NCBI RefSeq assembly: GCF_001315105.1
Contig: NZ_BAZR01000006.1
Coordinates: forward strand, 124,001 to 188,000
Source of the DNA: Paenibacillus sp. JCM 10914
GTDB taxonomy: Bacteria; Bacillota; Bacilli; Paenibacillales; Paenibacillaceae
Direction of reading: 5' to 3'
DNA length: 64,000 nucleotides
Part shown: positions 9,375 through 17,755 of the stretch, piece by piece
Position numbering within the stretch: the first letter of the stretch is position 1
Layout: each line of letters starts with the position of its first letter
Translations under genes and position numbers: made by a program
The notes under the pieces: model-generated
What the model was told of the DNA's origin: nothing
The model's database searches: none
Seen by the model: the letters and a program-made list of their open reading frames with translations, nothing else

Positions 9375-10391
9375 ATGGATGAGCGATTGAAATATGCACC
9401 ATGCGGCTATGTTTCCATTACCCCCAAAGGCATCGTGCGAGAGGTGAATCGGACCTTTCTTGATATGTTGGGTTACCGGGAAGAGGACGTGGTGCAGCAC
9501 CATGTCGAGGCGATGATGTCAACGGCGAACAAGCTGATCTTCCACTCTTACTTCTACCCTCATATCCATCTAGATGGCCATGTAGAAGAACTGTTCATTC
9601 GTTTGAAGAATAGCCGCGGGGAATCCATACCATTCATTCTTAATGGACGAAAGTTTGAGCAGCACGGCCAGGAATGGCTGGATTGCGTGCTGGTACAGAT
9701 GGGAAAGCGCATCGATTACGAGCTGGAACTGCGCAGTGCCAAGAAGCAGATCGAAGAGGCTTATTGGGAGAAGGATCGGGCGCTTGGTGAGCTGAAGCAT
9801 ATTCACATGGAGATTGAACGGAAGCAGATGGAGCTGATGGAGATTAATGCCGTGTTGGTCGAACTGTCGAACACGGACAAGCTTACAGGGCTGAAGAACC
9901 GTAGATATTTTCAGGAGAAGCTCGAGGAGCATGTGCAACGGTATCGACAGACACAGCAGCCGTTCTCGTTATTCCTGATCGATATCGATCATTTCAAGCG
10001 CGTGAACGACACTTGGGGACATGCGCAAGGGGACGAAGTTCTGTCGAGTGTGGCGGGCATTCTGCTCGCAAGTGCTCGTGAGCAGGATATCGTAGCGCGT
10101 TATGGCGGGGAAGAGTTCGTCATGATTCTGCCAGAACTGAATATGGAGGACGCACGTGGCGTAGCAGAGCGGTTGCGACTCGCCGTCCACGATTCGACCT
10201 GGGACATGGGAAGCATAACGATCAGCATAGGAATGACCACAGCCTCCATGGATGATCAAGAGACATCGTTGCTGCACAAAGCCGATCAGGCCCTCTATGC
10301 CTCCAAGCAAAACGGCAGGAATCGGGTTACGCATTATATGGATCTGGCGTATCACCCACAATCTTTAAGCAGATGTCGCGCGGATTCTTAG
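9375..10391 (+). CDS. PAS-GGDEF diguanylate cyclase
   Basis: 338 residues, no membrane segment, so cytoplasmic. Residues 1-115 form a PAS domain (APCGYVSITPKGIVREVN); 120-165 are a charged coiled coil; the rest is a GGDEF domain. LTGLKNRRYF, DIDHFKRVND and the active-site RYGGEEFV are intact, and REQD five residues before GGEEF is an RxxD inhibitory site, so the enzyme should make c-di-GMP and be feedback-inhibited. It directly follows the RsbQ-like gene and probably shares its transcript. This replaces the phosphatase of RsbP with a cyclase. Confidence 0.92.
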   Translation: MDERLKYAPCGYVSITPKGIVREVNRTFLDMLGYREEDVVQHHVEAMMSTANKLIFHSYFYPHIHLDGHVEELFIRLKNSRGESIPFILNGRKFEQHGQEWLDCVLVQMGKRIDYELELRSAKKQIEEAYWEKDRALGELKHIHMEIERKQMELMEINAVLVELSNTDKLTGLKNRRYFQEKLEEHVQRYRQTQQPFSLFLIDIDHFKRVNDTWGHAQGDEVLSSVAGILLASAREQDIVARYGGEEFVMILPELNMEDARGVAERLRLAVHDSTWDMGSITISIGMTTASMDDQETSLLHKADQALYASKQNGRNRVTHYMDLAYHPQSLSRCRADS

Positions 10392-10406
10392 TACCTGACA
10401 AGAGCG

Positions 10407-10435
10407 TTGACACATAGAAATAGGCATGTTACGAT
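10407..10435 (+). promoter_or_regulatory. Sigma-A promoter of a leader upstream of the second hydrolase
   Basis: TTGACA at 10407-10412, 17-base spacer, TACGAT at 10430-10435. This is one of the best promoter matches in the window and lies about 320 bases before the next start codon. Confidence 0.7.
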
Positions 10436-10441
10436 TGGCTA

Positions 10442-10724
10442 AATTTACAATGGACGGAGGGTTACGTGTGTTAAACTAATGATTCGATTGTTACGGTGCA
10501 CAAATCTAATAGATCGATATTGGCTATGTTTCTGTGTGTAGTAATCGAAGAATGGTTTACCCCATGGTAACCTTGTTTAGCTTGACATATGCGGGAGATG
10601 ATCCATCGACGGACATGTTCTGTTTAGGCGGGCTGACATATAGAAAATGAAATGTATGGCACACATGCATTTATTTTCTGATTCTCGATTACGGCAAACA
10701 CAGGCGCCAAGCCTGTGTTTTTTT
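10442..10724 (+). ncRNA. Candidate non-coding leader or small RNA ending at an intrinsic terminator
   Basis: The 10392-10755 gap has a strong promoter at its start and a hairpin with T run at its end, giving a predicted RNA of about 280 nt without a convincing reading frame. An imperfect palindrome (GGTTTACC-CCAT-GGTAACC, 10552-10570) lies inside. It may be a free small RNA or an attenuated leader of the hydrolase gene. I do not recognise a riboswitch class. Confidence 0.35.
10696..10724 (+). terminator. Intrinsic terminator in the leader of the hydrolase gene
   Basis: A perfect 10-bp stem (10696-10705 with 10711-10720), 5-nt loop and a run of T. It ends only about 20 bases before the ribosome site of the next gene, where a terminator is a candidate attenuator. 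Confidence 0.8.
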
Positions 10725-10755
10725 ATATTTATTTTTCGTAATGGAGGAATATACG

Positions 10756-11604
10756 ATGACAGAACAACTCTTTACAATCAATCAGGTGGAAATATGCACG
10801 GAAAGCTTCGGTCATCCTGCAGATCCAGCCCTTTTGCTCATGATGGGAGCCCAATCTTCAATGGTATGGTGGGAGGATGAATTCTGCGAACGACTGGCGA
10901 ATGCGGGGCGCTTCGTCATCCGTTATGATAACCGTGATGTGGGTCGTTCTACGGTCTACGAGCTCGGACAGCCGGGTTACACGTTTGGGGATATGGCCGA
11001 TGATGCCGTGGGCATATTGAATGCTTACGGTATCAAGCAGGCACATATTGCCGGCATGTCCATGGGGGGCATGCTGACCCAGTTAGTAGCGCTCCGGCAT
11101 GCCGAACGCGTACTAACGGTTACCCTGATCGCCACGTCTAATTTTGCACCGGATCTTCCTCCGATGGAGGAGAAAGTGATGGATTTCTTTGCGCATGCAG
11201 GAGCGGTGGATTGGTCTGATGACGAGGCGGCGATTGAATTCTCCGTAGGCAAATGGAGGGTGTTGTCCGGCTCGAAGTATCCGTTTGATGAAGAACGGAT
11301 TCAGTATCTGGCACGGAAAGAATTAGCAAGAAGCCATGCTTACGCCAGTATGAACAATCACGGGCTAGTGGGAGGCGAGCTGTCCGATTTGGCAAGGATC
11401 GCCGACATTCACGTACCTGCTCTGATTGTTCATGGCACGGAAGATCCGATTATTCCATATCCGCACGGATTGGCCTTGGCTGATACGATTCCGAACGCGG
11501 TCCTGCTGACGCTGGAAGGCTCAGGTCATGAGATCCATCCCGCTGAATGGGATTCGGTCATCGATGCGATCATTCAGCATACTGCGGTAATAACTTTAGA
11601 CTGA
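10756..11604 (+). CDS. Alpha/beta hydrolase, esterase-like
   Basis: A 282-residue alpha/beta hydrolase. MMGAQSSMVWW forms the oxyanion region, GMSMGGMLTQ the nucleophile elbow (Ser), HGTEDPIIPY the acid (Asp) and GSGHEIHP the His, so the triad is complete. The overall layout resembles the aclacinomycin methylesterase (RdmC) group, but many Bacillales homologues have unknown substrates. ATG 10756 follows GGAGGAAT. It is preceded by a terminator-bearing leader and followed by a strong terminator, so it is a single-gene unit. Confidence 0.85.
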   Translation: MTEQLFTINQVEICTESFGHPADPALLLMMGAQSSMVWWEDEFCERLANAGRFVIRYDNRDVGRSTVYELGQPGYTFGDMADDAVGILNAYGIKQAHIAGMSMGGMLTQLVALRHAERVLTVTLIATSNFAPDLPPMEEKVMDFFAHAGAVDWSDDEAAIEFSVGKWRVLSGSKYPFDEERIQYLARKELARSHAYASMNNHGLVGGELSDLARIADIHVPALIVHGTEDPIIPYPHGLALADTIPNAVLLTLEGSGHEIHPAEWDSVIDAIIQHTAVITLD

Positions 11605-11623
11605 TCTGCTATATTTCAATATC

Positions 11624-11655
11624 AGAACGAGCCGCTATAAGCAGAGGCTCGTTCT
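11624..11655 (+). terminator. Terminator after the hydrolase gene
   Basis: A perfect 10-bp stem, 11624-11633 with 11646-11655, followed by a T-rich stretch. Confidence 0.8.
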
Positions 11656-11751
11656 GTTGGTTTTCGTGGTTGTCTTTCTCCTTGGTTGGAGAAGACTACA
11701 TGGGTAATGGTATAATTGCAGAAGGTATGATTTCAGTGGGAGGCATGAGTG

Positions 11752-12636
11752 ATGAACGAAGAATTGTTGCAACAGCTGGAAGACTGGCATGAGGAGGATG
11801 AATTCGAAGAAATCGTCGAAGCGATTATGGCGATTCCTGCCAAGGAACGGGATTACGAGCTGGTTAGCCACCTGGGCCGGGCGATGAATAACCTGGAACG
11901 TTATGAAGAAGCGATTGAACAGTTTCTGCGGATTAAGAAAAAGGGACAGGATGACCCGCTCTGGCATTATCGCATCGGATTGGCGTACTACTATCTAGAT
12001 CGATATGAAGAGGCCCGCGTTGCTTTCGAAGCAGCGGACCGGCTGGAACCTGACGATGAAGATACGCTGGAGTTCCTGGAATGGATTCAGGAGAAGACAA
12101 CGGAAGGTGCACGCGTGGAGGAGACGCCAAGCGTGGAGCCGCCTGTGGCGGCTTCTGCAGATGCTACGGGTTTCTGGAACGATATGGACCCTGCTGCTGC
12201 GAGTTATGTGTCAGCCCCGCCAACAGATGAACTGATTGAATCCGTGCAAGAGGAACTGGTCTTCAAGCTGCCGGAATCTTACATTCAGCTGATGAAGTCG
12301 CATAACGGAGGCATCCCGCATCATCGGTTGTTTACGGTTCCTGAAACGGAGCAGCAGATACAGATCTCCGGAATCCTGGGCATCGGACGGGATCAGAAGA
12401 AATCACTGTGCGGTAGATTAGGGAGCCGTCACCTCATCGAGAGCGGCGGATACCCCGAAGTAGGGGTCGTTATCTGCGATTGCCCTTCGGAATCTGAAGT
12501 CGTTATGCTGGACTACCGTTCATCGGGGAATGATGGCGAGCCTGAGGTGATCCATGTGGATCGGACGAATGATAACAAGATCACCAGACTCGCCTCCAAC
12601 TTCGATACCTTTATCCACGGATTGGCGAATGCGTGA
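11752..12636 (+). CDS. TPR-repeat protein with C-terminal SMI1/KNR4 domain
   Basis: About 294 residues. The first 110 form tetratricopeptide-like helices (LGRAMNNLERYEEAIEQFL, IGLAYYYLDRYEEARVAFEA). A Pro/Ala/Thr linker is followed by an SMI1/KNR4-like domain (LPESYIQLMKSHNGGIPHH to FIHGLANA). A GTG three bases upstream of the chosen ATG is equally possible; GTGGGAGG serves both. SMI1 domains often occur in immunity proteins, and TPRs bring partner binding, but no toxin gene is adjacent. The next gene overlaps its end by 8 bases, suggesting translational coupling. Confidence 0.83.
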   Translation: MNEELLQQLEDWHEEDEFEEIVEAIMAIPAKERDYELVSHLGRAMNNLERYEEAIEQFLRIKKKGQDDPLWHYRIGLAYYYLDRYEEARVAFEAADRLEPDDEDTLEFLEWIQEKTTEGARVEETPSVEPPVAASADATGFWNDMDPAAASYVSAPPTDELIESVQEELVFKLPESYIQLMKSHNGGIPHHRLFTVPETEQQIQISGILGIGRDQKKSLCGRLGSRHLIESGGYPEVGVVICDCPSESEVVMLDYRSSGNDGEPEVIHVDRTNDNKITRLASNFDTFIHGLANA

Positions 12637-13162
12637 GCAAGTAAGGCGGGCGAACTTGTACCATTTTAGTGAGGAAGGCAGTATCGATCGCTTTATTCCT
12701 AGAGAGAAGCAGAACCGGCCAGATGTTCCAGCAGTGGTGTGGGCGATCGATGCAGAGCATGAGTTCACGTATTTTTTTCCGCGGGATTGTCCGAGGATCG
12801 TGTTAAGAAGACCGGAGCAGATCAGCGACAAGCATGCACAGCTATTCTTTAGCCATACCACAGCCAATTCGATTATCACGGTCGAACAGGATTGGTACGC
12901 GAGAATATCGGAGCAAACGTTATATCGATATGCCCTGGATGCCAGCACCTTTGAACTGTTTGATGCAACGGCCGGCTACTATGTTTCGCATCAGCCGGTC
13001 CTTCCCCTGCAAGTGGACGAGATATCGAACTTGATCGAGCGACTGTTGCAGAGAGGGATCGAGCTGCGCTTCACGACCAGTCTTTATCCACTTCGCGAAG
13101 CCATACTGGCTTCGGATTTCGACGGTTTCGGGATTCATAGATTCAACAACGCTAAGAAGTAA
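12629..13162 (+). CDS. DUF6886-like protein
   Basis: A 177-residue protein starting at the ATG that overlaps the end of the TPR-SMI1 gene. The start LYHFSEEGSIDRFIPRE and the following VWAIDAEHEFTYFFPRDCPR are typical of the DUF6886 family, whose function is unknown. No signal peptide or membrane segment. The HFSEE-x-x-I-x-x-F opening resembles that of ADP-ribosyltransferase-like small domains, but I cannot support a catalytic claim. A terminator follows. Confidence 0.75.
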   Translation: MREQVRRANLYHFSEEGSIDRFIPREKQNRPDVPAVVWAIDAEHEFTYFFPRDCPRIVLRRPEQISDKHAQLFFSHTTANSIITVEQDWYARISEQTLYRYALDASTFELFDATAGYYVSHQPVLPLQVDEISNLIERLLQRGIELRFTTSLYPLREAILASDFDGFGIHRFNNAKK

Positions 13163-13184
13163 CATCTAAAACATATCTGAAAAG

Positions 13185-13212
13185 AGCCACTCCAATAAGG
13201 GGTGGCTTATTT
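13185..13212 (+). terminator. Terminator after the TPR-SMI1/DUF6886 pair
   Basis: A 9-bp stem (13185-13193 with 13199-13207), then TATTTGT. Confidence 0.7.
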
Positions 13213-13310
13213 GTGGTTCATGAGGCATCCAGAAAACCAATGCATATTTTTTTATATCATGTTAGCATTCGAAGCGTAATCCATATGATCCAGGAAGGGA
13301 AGAGGAATCT

Positions 13311-13760
13311 ATGCATATTGAAGTCGAAACGCTTCCGAATTTCCGCATCGCCTATCTGCGACAAGTAGGGCCGTATGGTCCTGCCAACATGCAAGTCATG
13401 GAAAAGCTGAAGTCATGGGCGAGAGCGAACGATCTGCTCACTGAGTCAGCGATCCTATTCGCTATTCCACAAGACAACCCGGAAACTACAAGGCCCGAAA
13501 GCTGTAGATTTGATGCATGTATCGTCATACCGCATGATGATCCATTGGACGGGGTTATCGCCGAAAGCGAATTTGCCGGTGGGAAATACGTTATTTGCAA
13601 AGTCAAACATACAGCAGAGGATATTCAGAAGGCATGGGTTGAGATTATACCGGCCCTCTATATCAAGGGTTACCAAATCGATAACAAACCCATGCTGGAA
13701 CGATACACGGGTGAGTTGCTGAATAAGGGTTATTGCGAAATATGCGTGCCTGTTCTTTAG
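13311..13760 (+). CDS. GyrI-like small-molecule-binding protein
   Basis: 149 residues matching the GyrI-like/AraC effector-binding fold as a stand-alone domain: the opening IEVETLPNFRIAYLRQVGPYG, the central FDACIVIPHDDP and the C-terminal GYCEICVPVL are typical. Related proteins are the SbmC gyrase inhibitor and ligand-binding parts of multidrug regulators. There is no DNA-binding domain here. A ribosome site (GGAAGGGAAGAGG) precedes the ATG. The ligand is unknown. Confidence 0.82.
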   Translation: MHIEVETLPNFRIAYLRQVGPYGPANMQVMEKLKSWARANDLLTESAILFAIPQDNPETTRPESCRFDACIVIPHDDPLDGVIAESEFAGGKYVICKVKHTAEDIQKAWVEIIPALYIKGYQIDNKPMLERYTGELLNKGYCEICVPVL

Positions 13761-13768
13761 TCTAATCA

Positions 13769-13818
13769 AGCAAGCGGCAAGGCAGGAGAAATAGGCTTTG
13801 TTGCTTGCTCGATTTGTT
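13769..13818 (+). terminator. Candidate terminator hairpin after the GyrI-like gene
   Basis: A 15-bp stem with three G-U pairs (13769-13783 with 13795-13809), followed by a weak T-rich tail. Confidence 0.45.
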
Positions 13819-13898
13819 GATCCCGAGGTCATAATTGCTCTTAGACGTTGCATACATAAAGAGTGAGAAATGAACTTGTGGACATGGGAGGCAGGTTA

Positions 13899-15527
13899 AT
13901 GAGTAGCGAGGACAATGGTTGGTTTCAATTAGAAGGCAAATCGCCCTTGAAGAATACGCCGCCTAAACGGACGATATCCCATACAATGACACCAATATCT
14001 ACCCAGGCATCCAAACCCGTAACTGAGCATGCAGCGAAGAGTTCTACAACAGCAGCAGCTTCGGCATCACAGAATGAGAACAATCAGAATACGAATACAA
14101 TTTCTTCAATATCCAGCCATACTGAGGGGAAATCAGCAGCAGTCCCGCCTAGAGCGTCCAAACCAGGACCTTTGCAGGTAGAGTCTTTTCAGAGTCGGAG
14201 TCTTTCGCAATGGTCGGGGGATCTACCAGCCGAACAACATTCCCAAACAGTAGGAAGACGGGGGCCGGTACTGGAGCAGGACAATATTTTGCATGAAACG
14301 CTGGAGACGTTCGTCCATGAGAAAATCATCGAGAGACCTGTGCACGTCAAAGGCTTCGGGGCATTCGGATACTTTGAGACGGTTCATTCCATGTCCGAAT
14401 ATACGAAGCTTAGCTTTCTGCAACGCCCAGGGCAGCAGGTTCCGGTTACGGTAAGGTTCTCGCTTGCCGTCAGTACGAAGGGTACGCCGGACACTTCACG
14501 GAATGTACGCGGATTCGCGACCAAATTCTATACGGATGAGGGAATATTTGATCTGATCTGCAACCATATTCCTGTATTCTCTGTACGGGATGCGATTCGG
14601 TTCCCGGAATCAATCAAGGCTTTCTTGCCCTCGCCGACCAATAACCTGATCGATCCGGATCGCTTCTGGAGCTTCGTCGCCAGAGCACCCGAATCCATGC
14701 ATTTTGTGGTTCGGCTCTACTCCGATGCGGGTACGGTCAAAAGTCTGCGCCACATTCCGGGTCATAGCGTGAACACCTATGTATGGAGGAACGCGCAAGG
14801 CGTAAGGCGTTATTTGAAGTACCGCTGGGTTCCTTTGGCCGGAGAGCAGTACATAGACAATCAGGAGGCTGCGAGGTTAGCCGGAGCGAATCCGGATATC
14901 GCAGGCAAGGATTTATATGATACCATCGCAGCGGGACAAAATGTCGAGTACGGACTGTACGTGCAGCTGATGAATCCGGATGATGAGGTTCATCTCCCTT
15001 ATGATCCGCTGGATGATACCAAGGTGTGGGATGAACGGCGGTATCCACTTATACCAGTGGGCCGAATGGTGTTGAACCGCAATCCAGATAACTATATGGA
15101 ACAAGTGGAGAAGGTGGCGTTCTCGCCATCGAATCTGCTGGAGGGGGCCGAGTTGTCCGATGACAAAATGCTTCAGGGACGCGCCAATATCTACTGGGAT
15201 TCGCAGCGCCGGCGGATCGGCCCGGATTTTCGCAAGGTTCCAGTGAACCATCAGGAGAATGGATGGCCTGGTAACTTGGTGACCAGCGGTGACGGACGAT
15301 ATGTGGAGGGACATCTGGTAAGGTCTGATCTGGCCAAGCAGGACGACTTCATGCAGGCGGGCGAATATTATATGGAACTAACTCCAATGCAGCAAGATCA
15401 TCTGGTCGACAACCTAGCTGGAGATCTGAGAGGCGTATCACCAGCCATACAAAGCACGGTTTTAGGATACCTGAATCAAGCATCTTCGGAGCTGGGGGAG
15501 CGGGTAGCCCGCCAAATCAAAAGGTAA
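13899..15527 (+). CDS. Catalase-family protein with a long low-complexity N-terminal extension
   Basis: 542 residues. About the first 120 are Ser/Thr/Ala-rich and look unstructured; the catalase domain follows. The distal His is kept (IERPVHVKGFGAFGYFE), but the usual ARGAGAHG is VKGFGAFG. The Asn region reads ICNHIPVFSVRDAIRFP, and the heme-ligand Tyr lies in RANIYWDSQRRRIGP, where the usual F before S/G-Y is changed. Many other blocks are standard (YPLIPVGRMVLNRNPDNY, DKMLQGR). So it is a divergent monofunctional heme catalase, H2O2 to water and oxygen, or a catalase-like peroxidase. ATG 13899 was chosen because GGGAGG lies 7 bases upstream. Confidence 0.86.
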   Translation: MSSEDNGWFQLEGKSPLKNTPPKRTISHTMTPISTQASKPVTEHAAKSSTTAAASASQNENNQNTNTISSISSHTEGKSAAVPPRASKPGPLQVESFQSRSLSQWSGDLPAEQHSQTVGRRGPVLEQDNILHETLETFVHEKIIERPVHVKGFGAFGYFETVHSMSEYTKLSFLQRPGQQVPVTVRFSLAVSTKGTPDTSRNVRGFATKFYTDEGIFDLICNHIPVFSVRDAIRFPESIKAFLPSPTNNLIDPDRFWSFVARAPESMHFVVRLYSDAGTVKSLRHIPGHSVNTYVWRNAQGVRRYLKYRWVPLAGEQYIDNQEAARLAGANPDIAGKDLYDTIAAGQNVEYGLYVQLMNPDDEVHLPYDPLDDTKVWDERRYPLIPVGRMVLNRNPDNYMEQVEKVAFSPSNLLEGAELSDDKMLQGRANIYWDSQRRRIGPDFRKVPVNHQENGWPGNLVTSGDGRYVEGHLVRSDLAKQDDFMQAGEYYMELTPMQQDHLVDNLAGDLRGVSPAIQSTVLGYLNQASSELGERVARQIKR

Positions 15528-15649
15528 AATCATGCGGATGGAATTGCCGCTCTCCCGGCATATTGCTTGGCTTATATACAAATTATCACATCCTAAAATA
15601 TGACATATAGTGATACAATAAGTTCAAAAAGTTGGGGGAGGCTTTCATT

Positions 15650-16389
15650 TTGATAGGTCGTAGTGGGAATCCTACACTGAATGAGAATACGTTCGAGCAG
15701 AGTGGATATTACAATGGTCACGAGGCAATGACCATAGGCGGAACGGTGAATAAATCGTTCATGCTGTTAGCGCTGTTAATCGGAGCGGCGATTGTGTCTT
15801 GGGTGATGTTCTTTAATGGGCATGATGTATTTGCGTTTATGATCGGCGGAGCGATCGGTGGCTTCGTTCTGGCGATCATTATTAGCTTTGCACCCAAGAC
15901 GCGCCTTATCTGGCGCCGATCTATGCGGTCTTGGAAGGGTTGCTCATAGGCGCTTTGTCAGCCATGTTTGAGTCCACCTATTATGGCATTACGCTGCAGG
16001 CAGCTTTATTGACGATGTGCATCTTTCTCGGGATGCTGATAGTGTACAAGACGGGCTTAATTCGGGCGACGGCCGGTTTCAAACGCGGCGTGATTGCAGC
16101 AACGCTGGGCATCGCGCTGGTTTATTTGCTTAGCTTCGTGCTAGGGATGTTCGGGTTGTCAGTCCCTTATCTGCATGACAGTACACCCATTGGCATTGGC
16201 ATATCGATATTCATCATTATTATCGCCGCGCTGAACTTTGTGCTTGATTTCAACTTGATCGAAGAGGGCGCACAGCAGGGTGCACCCAAATATATGGAAT
16301 GGTACTGCTCCTTCGGCCTCTTGGTTACGTTGATTTGGCTGTATATCGAGATTATTCGTTTGCTTGCCAAACTGGCTAATCGGAAGTAA
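15650..16389 (+). pseudogene. Bax inhibitor-1/YccA-like membrane protein, frameshifted
   Basis: TTG 15650 follows GGGGGAGG. The first frame gives the start and two membrane helices; near 15899-15902 homology passes to the -1 frame. Restoring one G in GACGCG gives FAPKTAPYLAPIYAVLEGL, the family's conserved block, and five more helices follow (LAMFESTYYGIT, a conserved element). The full product would be about 246 residues and seven helices, typical of the Bax inhibitor-1/YccA family. As written the gene is split; the one-base G loss matches nine others here and may be artefactual. Confidence 0.82.
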
Positions 16390-16463
16390 AGGTCAGTTTA
16401 GTAGTATGCTTTGCTCCTTTATGGGGATATTTACAATATCCCATACACTAGAGGAGAATGAAA

Positions 16464-17362
16464 ATGAATTATCGGAATGTTACCGTTGCAGGCAGCGGCG
16501 TGCTAGGAAGTCAGATCGCCTATCAGACGGCCTTCAAGGGCTTCCATGTGTCGGTGTACGATATTAATGACGAGTCGCTGGAGAAGGCGAAAGAGAGAAT
16601 TATGGCTCTCAAGCAAGATATCAAGCAGATCTCGGTGCTTCAGAGGCTGAGGTAAATGCGGCTTATGACCGCATGACGTTCAGCAGTGACTTATCGCGCG
16701 CGACCGCCGAAGCCGACCTTGTGATTGAAGCGATTCCGGAAGTGGTGCAGTTGAAGAAGGACTTCTATCGAGAGCTTGGGGCGATAGCGCCGGAGAAAAC
16801 GATCTTTGCGACGAACTCGTCAACCTTGCTGCCTAGTCAATTCGCAGAAGAGACAGGTCGGCCGGAGAAGTTTCTGGCGCTGCATTTTGCCAATGAAATC
16901 TGGAGGAACAACACGGCCGAGATCATGAAGCATCCGGGAACGGATATGGACGTGTTCCATGAAGTGATCGAATTCGCAAAGGCGATTGGCATGGTGGCTT
17001 TGCCGCTGCATAAAGAGCAGCCGGGCTACATCCTGAATTCGCTGCTGGTGCCGTTGCTGGAAGCCGCGCAGATGCTCTTAATTCGCGAAATAGCCGATCC
17101 GGAAACGATCGACAAGACCTGGATGGTTGCTACCGGTGCGCCGCTAGGACCCTTTGCCATCCTCGATGTCGTAGGCATTAATACGGCGTATAATATTGGG
17201 CATGCGAAGGCTCAGGCTACAGGGAATGACGAGTATAAGAAGGTTGCCGAATTACTGAAATCGGAGTACATCGATAAGGACAAACTTGGGAGGGCTACAG
17301 GGGAAGGCTTTTATACGTATCCGAACCCAAGCTTTGCCGATCCGGATTTCTTGAAGAGCTAA
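16464..17362 (+). pseudogene. 3-hydroxyacyl-CoA dehydrogenase family protein, frameshifted
   Basis: The NAD site (VAGSGVLGSQIAYQ) is in the first frame, starting at ATG 16464 with GAGGAG 7 bases upstream. Near 16613-16616 a missing C (LK-P-RYQADLGASE expected) moves the rest to the -1 frame, which is open to 17362 and carries EAIPEVVQLKKDFY, FATNSSTLLPSQF and the helical C-terminal domain. The restored protein would be about 299 residues, the size of 3-hydroxybutyryl-CoA dehydrogenases that oxidise L-3-hydroxyacyl-CoA with NAD. No other fatty-acid gene is nearby. Confidence 0.82.
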
Positions 17363-17381
17363 TAAAGATGAACCATCAACA

Positions 17382-17412
17382 AAGCCCTTGGACTGTGTCC
17401 AAGGGCTTATTA
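17382..17412 (+). terminator. Terminator after the hydroxyacyl-CoA dehydrogenase gene
   Basis: A perfect 12-bp stem with 3-nt loop (17382-17393 with 17397-17408); the tail ATTATT is T-poor. Confidence 0.7.
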
Positions 17413-17614
17413 TTCGTATGGCTGTTTTAGGCGAGACCTTATTCAACATCATAACAGAACGGAAAGAAAGTTCTACCGTCTTTATCATTACATTTCTTTG
17501 ACTGGCAGCGGCCTGAAGCTGCTGCATCGCGGGTTCTCGGATCAAGCGTTCGCGAGCAGGCTCGCGGCATACCATATTGGCAATATCCTGAGATTTGTAC
17601 AAGAGTGGGGCTAG
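17411..17614 (+). pseudogene. Possible gene remnant, unidentified
   Basis: In the 390-base gap before selO one plus frame is open for about 68 codons without a start, ending in TAG at 17612. Its text looks like a protein end (KFYRLYHYISLTGSGLKLLH then YHIGNILRFVQEWG). It could be the tail of a deleted gene. The rest of the gap shows nothing clear apart from an AT-rich stretch at 17700-17740 that may hold the selO promoter. Confidence 0.25.
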
Positions 17615-17755
17615 CACTTTTTCCATGGATCGATATCAGGGTGTTGATGTGGCATACTAGATATGGAAACATCCTAACTTTCCTCTATACGAACCTGACT
17701 TGTGTTTATATATAGGGTAGTGGTTAATTAACGATGCATCAAAAAAGGAGATACG

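Noticed and set aside
15899..15902. Programmed ribosomal frameshifting as cause of the split genes
   Set aside because: No slippery heptamers, and ten unrelated genes show the same one-base loss.
17252..17626. 124-codon minus-strand frame
   Set aside because: It overlaps the end of the dehydrogenase gene and crosses its terminator; no family features.
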